DNA of 50,511 nt from an uncultured Clostridia bacterium (GCA_947588945.1 CANPZY010000010.1:1-50511), one strand, 5' to 3'. Shown: positions 26,815 to 36,009, counted from the stretch's first letter. Numbers and translations are program-made. Notes: a model not told the origin generated them from the letters alone.

Positions 26815-27912
26815 TTAACCTTCTCTATCAAAAATACTTCTTAATACTCCTTTATCTATTAAAGGAGTATATATTTCTTTCAAAACTATTAATAAAATTG
26901 GTCCTACTATTAATCCAAAAAAACCTATTATTTTATATCCAGTATACATTGAAGCCAAAGTAAAAACAGGATGTATACCAATATGTTTACTTACTAATTT
27001 AGGTTCTAAAATATTTCTTACAATGCCCATAATAGCCCACAAAATTATAATTGCTATACCAAGTTTTATATTTCCATTAATTGTTGTAAATATTGCCCAA
27101 GGTGCCATAACAGCTCCTGAACCCAATATTGGTAAAGCATCAACAAAAGCTATTCCAAGGCTAATTAAAAGTGGAAAGCCAACATCTAATCCAATTATTT
27201 TATATATAGTTAAGCCTATTAAAGATATAATAAATGATATAAATACAAGTGTAATCTCTGCTCTTAAATAATTTCCCAATTTTTTTGTAATAGTTTTTAC
27301 ATACTTAAAAATCTTTTTTGTCCAAACATCAGGCAAATGATGTTCCATCTGGTCAATCATATAAATCTTATCTGTACACATAAAATATAATGAAATAATA
27401 ACAAAAAAAATGGACATTATTAAATTTGGAATTTTTAAAATCCAATCTCTAATATTAATTAGTAGATTAACTATCCAATTTGTAATATTTAATGTTATTT
27501 CACTTTGTGTATTTTGAAAAGCCTCGACAAAATCTTTTGGAAGCTTCTCAATCAATGTGCTATTATTAGTTATTTTTTGAATCAAATTTTGAACTTTTTC
27601 TATATATATGCTTGAATTAGAGAGCAAATTATTAGCTTCATTAAATAAATTTACCACTCCCCAACCAATAAAACCAACTAAAATTGCTATAGAAATAAAC
27701 AAAACAATAATAGAGCTTAATCGTCTTGTCCACTTAAATTTTCTCATAAGAAATTTGATTATAGGTTCAAACAAAAGTGCTAACACGAAAGAAATTAGAA
27801 ATGGTATATAAAAAACAGATAACTTAAATATTATAACTAGAAGTAGTAATGTAAGCGCAAGACTGATTATACGCTTTATTACTTTGCTCCAATAATTCAT
27901 ATCTGTAACCAT
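26815..27912 (-). CDS. ytvI: AI-2E/PerM-family membrane protein, YtvI-like
   Basis: A 365-aa polytopic protein with about eight hydrophobic segments. The family signature lies in the C-terminal half: 'FVDALPILGSGAVMAPWAI', 'NILEPKLVSKHIGIHPVFTL' and 'GFFGLIVGPILLIVLKEIY'. Clostridial YtvI proteins are sporulation-associated members of this family, while other members transport AI-2 or act as Na+/H+ exchangers. The symbol is therefore a family-level assignment and transport activity is unproven. GGAGAA lies four bases before the ATG. It converges with the small exported-protein gene, 17 bp away. Confidence 0.8.
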   Translation of the reverse strand: MVTDMNYWSKVIKRIISLALTLLLLVIIFKLSVFYIPFLISFVLALLFEPIIKFLMRKFKWTRRLSSIIVLFISIAILVGFIGWGVVNLFNEANNLLSNSSIYIEKVQNLIQKITNNSTLIEKLPKDFVEAFQNTQSEITLNITNWIVNLLINIRDWILKIPNLIMSIFFVIISLYFMCTDKIYMIDQMEHHLPDVWTKKIFKYVKTITKKLGNYLRAEITLVFISFIISLIGLTIYKIIGLDVGFPLLISLGIAFVDALPILGSGAVMAPWAIFTTINGNIKLGIAIIILWAIMGIVRNILEPKLVSKHIGIHPVFTLASMYTGYKIIGFFGLIVGPILLIVLKEIYTPLIDKGVLRSIFDREG

Positions 27913-27979
27913 TATATTCTCCTTTAGTGTTAGCTATTTATATTTTATGTAGAAAATATTTTTTTATTCATTAATATAT

Positions 27980-28101
27980 AAAAATAAATTATAATAAATT
28001 TTTGTATCTTGTTGTCGCTAGAAATTTGCAAGCAAATTTCGCTCCATTCGCGCTTCGCTTGAGCGCTACGCGATACTTCAAATTTATTATAATTTATTTT
28101 T
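27980..28101. repeat. Dispersed structured repeat, copy B (inverted relative to A, C and D)
   Basis: A perfect 22-bp pair of AT-rich arms (27980-28001 and 28080-28101), unrelated in sequence to the arms of the other copies, encloses the shared GC-rich core. Read on the minus strand the core gives GCGTAGCGCT, AAGCGAAGCGCGAATGGAGC, then a stem GAAATTTGC-tt-GCAAATTTC, then TAGCGACAACAAG. It lies between the YtvI-like gene and the MFS gene. Confidence 0.88.
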
Positions 28102-28121
28102 TATAATTTTTAATTATTAAA

Positions 28122-29403
28122 TTAATATTTTCTAATATAAATATCTTTTTGTGTATATTTGTCTGGATTCAATCCTACTTTCCCATTCATATACATTGAA
28201 AGAAGAAATGTTACAATAATTAAAATTAATCCTACAATCAATGTAGAATAATCAACAGTGCACATAGTTAATATTAATGATCCAATAGAAGTAATCATTA
28301 TTTTAAAAGCATTGTCTGAAATTGCCTTAGCTGAATAAATGCAAATTAAAATTTTATTATCTGTAAAACTATTTAAATATTTTTTAGTTAATATTTGCGA
28401 GATTCCATCCATAGTTCCCATTAATAATATAAAAATTATTATCATTATTATTTTTGACCAAAATGGAATTTTTAGTATTGCAATTATTCCACATAATATT
28501 AATGAAATTGAAAATACTGCTATGATATTTGTAATTGATTTATTTTTAAATCTTTTATTAAAATTCAATGCTCTTTGTGAAAAAATTGCTTTTGAAATTT
28601 CATATGATGCAAAAATAAAACCAATTTGAATTGATGATGCACCTATATATTGTAATAATGATAATTGATATGTTGATACTAAAGCTATTATTCCCCAAAT
28701 CACACCACTTGCTAAAAGAAGAGCTCTTAATCTTTTTGAATTGACAGTAAATTTGTATCCTTTTTTTAAATCGTTTACATAGTCTTTAAGCTGAACTTTT
28801 TCTTTTTTATTTTGCTCAATATCTCCAAAATTAAATGATAATAATGTAGCAATTATAGTGCATATTAAACATAAAAATATTGGAATATAGTGATTTGCAT
28901 TATAAAGTATACCCGATAAAACAGTAGATATTGAAGCTAGCAAATAATATCTTGAATATCCACTTTTATCTATTTTTGTAAATATTTCCCCTGATTTTTC
29001 CGTATCAGGAATCGATAAACTTAAAAGATTTGATTCTGCTAAATTTTTGAATGCAAAAGCTATTGCTGAAATAGTCTGATGAATTAATAATCCAAAAAAT
29101 GATTTTAGTAATAGTATAGCTATAATTGAAAATATATTTATAATATTTCCAAGAACTAAAGTATTCCTTCTTCCAATCTTACTTATAATTATACTAGTTG
29201 GAAATTGCATTAATATTGTAAATAGCGCAAAAAATGAAGATGAAAGCATAATACCGAGCTGATGTTATGCCTTTTACTTCACTTAAAAACATTACTTTTA
29301 TTCCATAAAAGAATAATAAATCGTACCCAAACATTAAGTATAAAGGATATAATTTCATATTATTCTTTGAAATTTCTCTTATTTCATCTTCTGTTAATTT
29401 CAT
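28122..29403 (-). pseudogene. Major facilitator superfamily transporter, single-base frameshift
   Basis: The ORF track shows two overlapping pieces, 29194-29403 (69 aa) and 28122-29249 (375 aa). The first begins with a good AAAGGAG and reads 'LYLMFGYDLLFFYGIKVMFLSEVKGITSA'. The second carries on with the next helices, 'SSSFFALFTILMQFPTSIIISKIGRR', which is the MFS loop-2/3 signature. Removing one G at 29254-29256 joins them as '...ITSA-R-I-MLSSSFF...' in a ~440-aa protein of about 12 membrane segments. The substrate is unknown. Either the gene is recently inactivated or one base is an assembly or sequencing error. The rest of the frame is intact, favouring a recent event or error. Confidence 0.85.
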
Positions 29404-29445
29404 CAGTTTTCTCCTTTAGCTTTATATATTTCAATTAAAATATAA

Positions 29446-30381
29446 TTATTGATTTTCTTCTGGATAAGGCGAATTAAAATAACTTCTCATATAATTAGTT
29501 TCTGGAATCACGTTATAATTTGTAGGAATCATTCTTTGATTATAATTTTGATATGGTCTAGGTCTTGGTGGCCTTGGTCTATTCCAATTTCCAAATAACT
29601 TATTTAGTAATAGTATTCTAATTAAATCTCTAAGTGTTGGATTTTTTGTATTTCTATATCTTGTTGCTACTTCTACAGTTTTTTCATTTTTATTTCTATC
29701 GATATTCGTTGATACTGTTTTACTTGATTCAAATTTATTAATATTTGTAGAAGGGGCTATTTTACTATTATTCGCCTTTGAAATAATATTATTATTTGTT
29801 TTTGAAACTACGTTATTATTTGAGTTTCTTACAACAGTATTAGTACTTGATACATTAATATTAGTACCTTTATTGTTAGTAACTACATTAGAGTTTTTAT
29901 CTGTAACATTATTAGAATCTACATTTTGAGTTTCATTATTTTCCAACTCATCATAAATTTCTAATGTTAATAAATCTATAACCCCATTATTGACTTTTTT
30001 TATTTTTCTTTCATCTAAAACTCTATCAATAATAGGTGTAACCTTCTTATAAACTTCTGGATACATTTCCATAAAATCTTCTTCAAGTTCTATATCATTT
30101 TCATAATATTGGATATTATTTGCTTCCATAAAATTGTTTGCATCAAATTTATGAATATTGTCATAATTTATTGTTCCAAATGGATTATAGCTTTCATTGT
30201 TATAATTATATGGTTGAATTACTCCTCTATTAAAATTCTGAACTACAGTATCTTCATAATAATTACTTGGCATTGCATTAACAAACCTTGCACTGTATGG
30301 ATCCTCGTATGTAGGTCTAAAATTCTGTGGAACATAATATTCATTATTATCTATATCTCTTGAAAAATTATTCTCATACAT
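29446..30381 (-). CDS. Asn/Tyr-rich protein, possibly spore-coat-like (311 aa)
   Basis: The N-terminal ~110 residues are Asn/Tyr/Pro-rich with 'YYVPQNFRP' and 'NESYNPFG' segments. A short conserved-looking domain follows ('MEMYPEVYKKVTPIIDRVLDE' to 'LTLEIYDEL'), of a sort seen in clostridial hypothetical and coat-associated proteins. Then come a ~90-residue Asn/Thr/Ser low-complexity linker and a basic Pro/Arg/Tyr tail ('NRPRPPRPRPYQNYNQR'). No signal peptide. The coat-like role is a guess from composition. The start is moved to ATG 30381, which has GGAGG seven bases upstream. That site is part of a hairpin with a perfect 20-bp palindrome (30393-30412). Confidence 0.7.
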   Translation of the reverse strand: MYENNFSRDIDNNEYYVPQNFRPTYEDPYSARFVNAMPSNYYEDTVVQNFNRGVIQPYNYNNESYNPFGTINYDNIHKFDANNFMEANNIQYYENDIELEEDFMEMYPEVYKKVTPIIDRVLDERKIKKVNNGVIDLLTLEIYDELENNETQNVDSNNVTDKNSNVVTNNKGTNINVSSTNTVVRNSNNNVVSKTNNNIISKANNSKIAPSTNINKFESSKTVSTNIDRNKNEKTVEVATRYRNTKNPTLRDLIRILLLNKLFGNWNRPRPPRPRPYQNYNQRMIPTNYNVIPETNYMRSYFNSPYPEENQ

Positions 30382-30387
30382 AATATT

Positions 30388-30412
30388 TACCTCCTGCATA
30401 ATATTATGCAGG
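30388..30412 (-). promoter_or_regulatory. Perfect palindrome overlapping the ribosome binding site of the Asn-rich gene
   Basis: CCTGCATAATATTATGCAGG is fully self-complementary. In the minus-strand mRNA its right half ends in ...GCAGG, directly joined to AGGT, so the hairpin buries part of the Shine-Dalgarno AGGAGGU. It could instead be a protein operator. It also supplies the spurious upstream start used in the ORF track. Confidence 0.7.
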
Positions 30413-30445
30413 AAATATTATTTTTGCTACATAATTTTAAATATC

Positions 30446-31126
30446 TTATTGAAGTAATCCTTTATCTTTAATTATTTTAATAGCTTTTTTAGCTGATTCC
30501 TCTGCAGAATTGCAATCAGTTAAATCTAATTCTATAGTTACATTTGAATGTTTATTAAAATTAGATTTCTCATGAAGTAAATCTCTTTGTTCAATTGCCT
30601 TTCTTATTTCTTCTTTTGAATATTTTCCATCATACTGCTTATATCTTCTTTCTACTCTTTTTTCAATAGAAGCAGTTATAAATAAATGTAAATCCACACT
30701 TGGATACATATTCAATATATCTCTACCTGAAAATATTACATTAAATTTTTCTTTATACATGTCAATAATATTTTTTGCAAATGAAAATAATGCTGTATTA
30801 TCTGATTTACTTGCCATTTGAGATACTCCTAGAGAATTCTCAAAACTTTCAATTTCTTCATCACTTATCTTTTTACCATCTATGTATATATGAGTAATAT
30901 TTTCCTCAATTTTAAAATCAACCTTTAGTTTATTCATAAGTTCAAATGGATTTAAATTTGTTTTACTTAAATCTATTTTATTTTTAGCTATTGCTAAAAC
31001 AATCCCTCTATAAATATATCCAGCATCTAGATAAACGCAATTAGGAATTAATTTTATAAGTTCCTTACACATAGAAGTTTTGCCAGACGACACTTGCCCT
31101 TCAACACCAATTACCTTATTATTCAT
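30446..31126 (-). CDS. Cytidylate kinase-like P-loop kinase
   Basis: A 226-aa nucleoside-monophosphate kinase of the Cmk type: Walker A 'GVEGQVSSGKTSM', acceptor-site 'CVYLDAGYIYRGI', 'VIFSGRDIL', and lid-like 'KRVERRYKQYDGKYSKEEIRKAI'. A second, more canonical Cmk is fused to PlsC at 37273-38613, so this is a paralogue that may act on another nucleotide. The region ahead of the ATG has no clear ribosome binding site and contains an inverted repeat. A leaderless or regulated start is possible. It lies upstream of the Asn-rich gene by 64 bp. Confidence 0.82.
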   Translation of the reverse strand: MNNKVIGVEGQVSSGKTSMCKELIKLIPNCVYLDAGYIYRGIVLAIAKNKIDLSKTNLNPFELMNKLKVDFKIEENITHIYIDGKKISDEEIESFENSLGVSQMASKSDNTALFSFAKNIIDMYKEKFNVIFSGRDILNMYPSVDLHLFITASIEKRVERRYKQYDGKYSKEEIRKAIEQRDLLHEKSNFNKHSNVTIELDLTDCNSAEESAKKAIKIIKDKGLLQ

Positions 31127-31138
31127 AACTATTTTGTT

Positions 31139-31206
31139 GCTTTAAGCGTTACATTATTCCTATCTTTTATATTGATTCTAGAATTATACTATATAACGCT
31201 TTTAGC
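31139..31206. repeat. Inverted repeat in the leader of the cytidylate-kinase-like gene
   Basis: GCTTTAAGCGTTA (31139-31151) and TAACGCTTTTAGC (31194-31206) are complementary at 11 of 13 positions. They flank 42 bp that, on the minus strand, contains TATAAT-like and AGGA words. The hairpin would end 13 bp before the start codon. The remaining ~300 bp of this divergent spacer up to hppA is AT-rich and holds the hppA promoter. Confidence 0.5.
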
Positions 31207-31373
31207 ATTATGTTCTCCTTTTTAAATTTACTTTATAATTATATAACAAATAAAATTTAAAAACAATGTATAAAATAAAATTAAATCTTATATTGTTTTT
31301 CTCTTACAAATTTTATTTACTTTAATCTAATTGTTTTTACTTAATATATTATTCTTTGAAATCAATGAAAATG

Positions 31374-31402
31374 TTGAATTTATTAATATTTTGTAGTATA
31401 AT
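31374..31402 (+). promoter_or_regulatory. Sigma-A promoter for hppA
   Basis: TTGAAT (31374-31379), a 17-bp spacer and TATAAT (31397-31402). The ~100-nt leader that follows contains an extra AAAGGAGG at about 31443-31450 that is not followed by a start codon. Confidence 0.65.
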
Positions 31403-31514
31403 TATATTGTATTTTTTTGTATAAAAAAATAGTTGATAAAAGAAAGGAGGCTTATACTTTTTAATTTGTAACCCGTAAACCAAGTCTAAACAACATTTTT
31501 ATGGAGGTCAAGTA

Positions 31515-33662
31515 ATGCAGAATACGTATCTTTGTATCATCATCAGTATTGCCTTTGTAGGTATCGCATTTGCTCTTTTTAATTATTTTAAAGTAGATGC
31601 AGTAAGCAAAGGTACAGAAGAAATGCGGAAAATCGCTCGAGCAATTCGTATCGGTGCCGATACTTTTCTTTTGAGCGAATATAAGGTACTTATTAAGGTA
31701 GTAATATTACTTACAATTTTACTAAGTATATTAATATCTTGGCAAGCTGCCCTATCATTTTTAATTGGTACTATAATGAGTGGATTAGCCGGTATGTTTG
31801 GTATGCGAACATCTACAAAGGCAAATGTTCGAGTTACTAATACAGCAAGAGAAACCAAAGACATTGGAGCTACACTTCGTGTTGCATTAATGGGTGGCTC
31901 TGTTATGGGATTATCAGTGAGTAGTTTTGCACTTTTAGGAGCAGTATTTGTTGTATTTCTATTCTGTGATATTCAACATTTATCATCAGTCACAAACTGG
32001 TGTGGACTCAGCTTTATACCGTTTTCTATGTGCTTTACATCATACTCATTAGGTTGCTCAACCATCGCTATTTTTAATCGTATAGGTGGTGGTATCTATA
32101 CTAAAGCAGCTGATATGGGAGCTGACCTCGTAGGAAAAACTGAGATTAACATCCCAGAAGATGACCCACGAAATCCCGGTGTAATCGCTGACTGCGTCGG
32201 TGACAATGTTGGTGACACAGCTGGTCTTGGTTCAGACTTGCTAGAAAGTTATGTAGGAGCCTTTATCAGCGCAACTGTAATTTCCATATATCTGTTTACA
32301 AGCTATTCAGCTAAGGGATTTAATTTTTCCATTGAATTGCTTAGTCAGATGTATATGTATCCGCTAATCTTTTCTGCTGCTGGATTAGTTGCTTGTATCA
32401 TAGCTCTTATATATGCTTTTTCAAAGAAGAATGGATCTAATCCACATGTTGAACTTAATAATGCTACTTGGCTCTCAGCAGGATTGACTGCATTTATAAA
32501 TCTTATTATCACTTACTTTATGTTTAGTGGAAAAGATTTTGGTGATCTTCCATTTAATATTGGTTGGATTTCTCCATATATATCAGCCTGCTTAGGTATC
32601 ATAAGTGGAATTATAATCGGTATGATTGCTGAATATTATACCAGCGATGAATATAAGCCCACTCAAATGGTAGCCAAAAGTTCAAAAGAAGGTACAGCTC
32701 TTAACATTGTTAATGGTTTATCAGTTGGTATGGAGTCAACAATGCTCTCATTGATTGTTCTCGGCCTGGCATTACTTATTGCACATTATTGTGCTGGAAT
32801 ATATGGCGTAGCAATGGCAGCTGTTGGAATGTTATCCTTTGTAAGTATGACTGTATCAGTTGATACCTATGGCCCTATCAGTGATAATGCTGGCGGAATT
32901 GCTGAGATGGCAAAACTCAGTAAAGATGTTCGAGATATTACGGATAAACTTGATTCTGTTGGAAATACTACAGCTGCAATTGGTAAAGGTTTCGCAATTG
33001 GCTCTGCCGCATTCGCAGCAGTTTCACTTATGATATCTTATCTGTACAGCTTTACTCCAATTGAATCAGAAGCAACAATGGATATGATGAATCCACAGAT
33101 TTTGGCTGGTGTGCTTATCGGTGCAGCTCTTCCATACTTTTTCTCTGGAAAACTTATAAAGTCTGTCGGAAAGTCTGCTGAAAAAATGGTAGATGAAATA
33201 AGAAGGCAATTCCGAGAAATTGAAGGTCTTATAGATGGAAAGGTTGATCCCGATTATAAAAAGTGCATTGAAATAGCAACTGATGGCGCATTAAAAGAAA
33301 TGAAGGCTCCTGCTATAATTGCAATATTTGTTCCTATAGCTTCCGGTTTTATATTTGGACCCAATTTCGTTGCCGGAATACTTATTGGTTCAACAATATC
33401 AGCCATAATGCTTGCAATATTTTGTGGTAATGCAGGCGGTGCGTGGGATAATGCAAAAAAGCACATTGAGTCTTTAGGTTTAAAGGGTTCGGACGTGCAT
33501 CGTGCAGCTGTTGTCGGAGATACCGTCGGAGATCCATTAAAAGATACCGTTGGTCCGTCTCTTGATATTTTAATAAAAATCATGAGTACAGTCTCTATTA
33601 TAGCAGTTGCAATCTTTTCAAAGTATAATCTTTTAGGTTTCATATCAACATTATTCAAGTAA
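31515..33662 (+). CDS. hppA: Membrane-bound ion-translocating pyrophosphatase
   Basis: A 715-aa integral membrane enzyme that couples PPi hydrolysis to Na+ and/or H+ export. The PPi site shows 'GGGIYTKAADMGADLVGK' and 'DDPRNPGVIADCVGDNVGD'. Later segments are 'DTYGPISDNAGGIAEM' and 'GNAGGAWDNAKKHIE'. The motif 'GNTTAAIGKGFAIGSAA' has Ala where K+-independent enzymes have Lys, so by the known rule this is a K+-dependent type, a group that includes the Na+ pumps. About 15-16 hydrophobic segments are present. It starts at ATG with GGAGG upstream and ends before a 17-bp-stem terminator. It is monocistronic, on the opposite strand from its neighbours, and uses more G/C-ending codons than they do, compatible with acquisition by transfer or with high expression. 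Confidence 0.96.
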   Translation: MQNTYLCIIISIAFVGIAFALFNYFKVDAVSKGTEEMRKIARAIRIGADTFLLSEYKVLIKVVILLTILLSILISWQAALSFLIGTIMSGLAGMFGMRTSTKANVRVTNTARETKDIGATLRVALMGGSVMGLSVSSFALLGAVFVVFLFCDIQHLSSVTNWCGLSFIPFSMCFTSYSLGCSTIAIFNRIGGGIYTKAADMGADLVGKTEINIPEDDPRNPGVIADCVGDNVGDTAGLGSDLLESYVGAFISATVISIYLFTSYSAKGFNFSIELLSQMYMYPLIFSAAGLVACIIALIYAFSKKNGSNPHVELNNATWLSAGLTAFINLIITYFMFSGKDFGDLPFNIGWISPYISACLGIISGIIIGMIAEYYTSDEYKPTQMVAKSSKEGTALNIVNGLSVGMESTMLSLIVLGLALLIAHYCAGIYGVAMAAVGMLSFVSMTVSVDTYGPISDNAGGIAEMAKLSKDVRDITDKLDSVGNTTAAIGKGFAIGSAAFAAVSLMISYLYSFTPIESEATMDMMNPQILAGVLIGAALPYFFSGKLIKSVGKSAEKMVDEIRRQFREIEGLIDGKVDPDYKKCIEIATDGALKEMKAPAIIAIFVPIASGFIFGPNFVAGILIGSTISAIMLAIFCGNAGGAWDNAKKHIESLGLKGSDVHRAAVVGDTVGDPLKDTVGPSLDILIKIMSTVSIIAVAIFSKYNLLGFISTLFK

Positions 33663-33696
33663 AACTTTTTAACTTATATTCTTAGTTAGAAAGTAA

Positions 33697-33740
33697 AAAA
33701 ACAAAAATTCCAGGGACTTTTCTCTGGAATTTTTGTTTTT
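33697..33740 (+). terminator. Terminator of hppA
   Basis: AAAAACAAAAATTCCAG and CTGGAATTTTTGTTTTT form a perfect 17-bp stem with a 10-nt loop, and the T-rich arm supplies the U-tract. Confidence 0.9.
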
Positions 33741-33743
33741 AAA

Positions 33744-33791
33744 TTATATTTTATTTTTATTATATTTTATTTTTATTATATTTTATTTTTA
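33744..33791 (+). repeat. Three perfect 16-bp tandem repeats
   Basis: TTATATTTTATTTTTA occurs three times head to tail directly after the hppA terminator. It is low-complexity A/T sequence, most simply slippage. No coding or binding function is evident. Confidence 0.85.
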
Positions 33792-33867
33792 TTTATCTTT
33801 TTATTTTCATGTATAAAATTTTTATTATTGGAAACAATTTTATTATAACGATAGGAGGTGCTTTAAT

Positions 33868-33969
33868 ATGTCAAAAGATTCAAAAAAATCAAACAATCAA
33901 AATAACAATCAATCAAATAATAATCAAAATCAAAACAATAACAAAAATAATCAATCAAACAATAAATAA
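33868..33969 (+). CDS. Tiny Asn/Gln-rich protein (33 aa)
   Basis: Too short for the ORF track, which shows a different frame here. ATG at 33868 has AGGAGG nine bases upstream and the frame reads 'MSKDSKKSNNQNNNQSNNNQ' and on to '...NKNNQSNNK' before TAA. Composition is almost only Asn, Gln, Ser and Lys. A strong hairpin terminator follows 25 bp later, so the unit has a ribosome binding site, a frame and a terminator. Extremely hydrophilic and probably disordered. Spore-associated or small stress peptides are possible analogues, but I assign no function. Confidence 0.7.
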   Translation: MSKDSKKSNNQNNNQSNNNQNQNNNKNNQSNNK

Positions 33970-33994
33970 TTATAGCTATAAGTTTATGTATAAG

Positions 33995-34031
33995 AAAAAA
34001 TCTCCTATTTTTATAATATAGGAGATTTTTT
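33995..34031. terminator. Bidirectional terminator between the 33-aa gene and typA
   Basis: AAAAAATCTCCTAT and ATAGGAGATTTTTT form a perfect 14-bp stem. A-run and T-run on either side make it work for both the plus-strand peptide gene and minus-strand typA. Confidence 0.9.
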
Positions 34032-34033
34032 AA

Positions 34034-35857
34034 TTAGTCTTTTTGTTCTCTTCTAGCTTCTCTTTCTCTAACTTTAGAATCTAAGATTTTCTTTCTTAAT
34101 CTAATATTTTCAGGAGTAACTTCAACAAGTTCATCATCATTAATAAATTCAATAGATTGCTCTAAAGACATATTTAATGGTGGAACTAAACGAAGCGCAT
34201 CATCTGAACCAGATGCTCTTGTATTTGTTAAGTGTTTTTCCTTACATACATTAACAGAAATATCTTCATTTCTAGGATTAATTCCAACAATCATTCCCTC
34301 ATAAACTTGAACTCCAGGTCCAATTAAAAGTTCTCCTCTAAGTTGCGCATTATATAGCCCATAAGTTATTGATGTTCCAGCTTCAAAAGCAACTATAACA
34401 CCTTTTGTTCTTGATTGAATTTCACCTTTATATGGAGCATATTCTTTAAATACGCTATCCATTCTTCCTTCACCTCTTGTATCAGTTAGGAATTCAGTTC
34501 TATATCCAATTAATCCTCTTGCTGGAATTTCAAATTCAATTTTTGTATGACCAGTTTCAGCTGGTTCCATATTTTTCATTTCAGCCTTTCTTTTTCCAAG
34601 CTTTTCAATTACTGTTCCAACACAATCATCTGGTATATTAACGCTTAATGTTTCTATAGGTTCACATTTTACACCATCAATATCTTTAAAAATAACTTTA
34701 GGGCGAGAAACTAAAAGTTCAAAACCTTCTCTTCTCATTGTTTCAATAAGTACTGATAAATGTAATTCTCCACGTCCGCAAACTTCAAAACTATCTGCTT
34801 TATCAGTTTCTTTAACTCTTAATGACACATTTCTTTCAAGTTCTTTAAATAGTCTATCACGAATATGTCTTGATGTAACAAATTTTCCTTCTTTTCCAGC
34901 TAAAGGTCCATCATTTACACTAAAAGTCATTGAAACTGTTGGTTCATCTATATTAACAAAATCAATTTTTTCAGGATTATTTAAATCACAGACTGTTTCA
35001 CCAATATTAATATCAGGAATTCCTGCAAATTCAATAATATCTCCTGCTTTTACTTCTTCTGCTTCTACTCTTTTTAAACCTTCATAAGTAAATAATTTTG
35101 CTATCTTTCCTTGAGCTATTGTACCATTTTCTTTGCAAATACTTACGGTTTGTCCTACTTTAATAATTCCTCTTTCAACTCTTCCAGAAGCTAATCTTCC
35201 TAAATAATCATCATAACCAATATTTGATACTAACATCTGCATTGGCCCATCAATTTCACATTTTGGTGGATCGATTTTATTAATAATTGTATCAAAAATG
35301 CAAGTTACATTATCACTTTCATCTTCTAACTTCATCTTAGCAATTCCATTTTTTGCAGAAGCGTATATAACTGGGAAATCTAATTGTTCATCATTTGCAC
35401 CTAAGTCAATAAATAATTCTAAAACAGAATCAACTGCTTTTAGTGGATTTGCACCAGGTCTGTCAATTTTATTAATTATAACTATTGGCTGTAAATTAAG
35501 CTCTAATGATTTTTTTAAAACCTCTCTTGTTTGAGGCATTGGTCCATCAAAAGCATCAACAACTAATAAAACTCCATCAACAGTTTTTAAAACACGCTCA
35601 ACTTCTCCTTCAAAATCGGCATGTCCAGGAGTATCAACTATATTTATTTTTATATCATTATACATAACTGATGTATTTTTAGATAAAATTGTAATACCTC
35701 TTTCTCTCTCTAAATCATTTGAATCCATTACTCTTTCAGCAACTTGCTCATTTTCTCTAAAAACATGGCTTTGATGTAAAAGTGCATCAACTAATGTAGT
35801 TTTTCCATGATCTACGTGTGCAATTATTGCAACATTTCTAATCTTTTCGTTATTCAT
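34034..35857 (-). CDS. typA: Ribosome-associated GTPase TypA/BipA
   Basis: A translational GTPase of the EF-G family, involved in ribosome assembly and stress or cold adaptation. G-motifs are visible: '[10 protein letters not shown]' (G1), 'ERGITI' (G2), '[12 protein letters not shown]' (G3) and 'INKIDRPGA' (G4). The elongation-factor domains II, III and V and the BipA-specific C-terminal domain ('[14 protein letters not shown]', '[20 protein letters not shown]', '[17 protein letters not shown]') are all present. The 607-aa length is typical. GAGGGA precedes the ATG. It is flanked by the bidirectional terminator and copy C of the dispersed element. Confidence 0.97.
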   Translation of the reverse strand: MNNEKIRNVAIIAHVDHGKTTLVDALLHQSHVFRENEQVAERVMDSNDLERERGITILSKNTSVMYNDIKINIVDTPGHADFEGEVERVLKTVDGVLLVVDAFDGPMPQTREVLKKSLELNLQPIVIINKIDRPGANPLKAVDSVLELFIDLGANDEQLDFPVIYASAKNGIAKMKLEDESDNVTCIFDTIINKIDPPKCEIDGPMQMLVSNIGYDDYLGRLASGRVERGIIKVGQTVSICKENGTIAQGKIAKLFTYEGLKRVEAEEVKAGDIIEFAGIPDINIGETVCDLNNPEKIDFVNIDEPTVSMTFSVNDGPLAGKEGKFVTSRHIRDRLFKELERNVSLRVKETDKADSFEVCGRGELHLSVLIETMRREGFELLVSRPKVIFKDIDGVKCEPIETLSVNIPDDCVGTVIEKLGKRKAEMKNMEPAETGHTKIEFEIPARGLIGYRTEFLTDTRGEGRMDSVFKEYAPYKGEIQSRTKGVIVAFEAGTSITYGLYNAQLRGELLIGPGVQVYEGMIVGINPRNEDISVNVCKEKHLTNTRASGSDDALRLVPPLNMSLEQSIEFINDDELVEVTPENIRLRKKILDSKVREREARREQKD

Positions 35858-35891
35858 TATTTTATCCCTCTTTATTATTTATTTTTACATA

Positions 35892-36009
35892 AAATACAAA
35901 TACAATAGTTTGAAGTAGCGCGCAACGATTAAGCGAAGCGCGAATGGAGCAATTAATACGAAGTATTAATTAGCGACAGCAAGCTACAAAAACTATTGTA
36001 TTTGTATTT
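35892..36009. repeat. Dispersed structured repeat, copy C
   Basis: A perfect 20-bp arm pair (35892-35911 and 35990-36009) encloses the shared core with 'AAGCGAAGCGCGAATGGAGC', then a stem AATTAATAC-gaa-GTATTAATT in the position where the other copies have GAAAGTG- or GAAATTT-type stems, then 'TAGCGACAGCAAGC'. It lies between typA and rpsA. Confidence 0.88.

Noticed and set aside
33809-34021. 70-aa plus-strand ORF over the Asn/Gln-rich region
   Set aside because: It reads the same DNA in another frame, has no ribosome binding site and runs into the terminator. The 33-codon frame at 33868 has AGGAGG and a proper stop.
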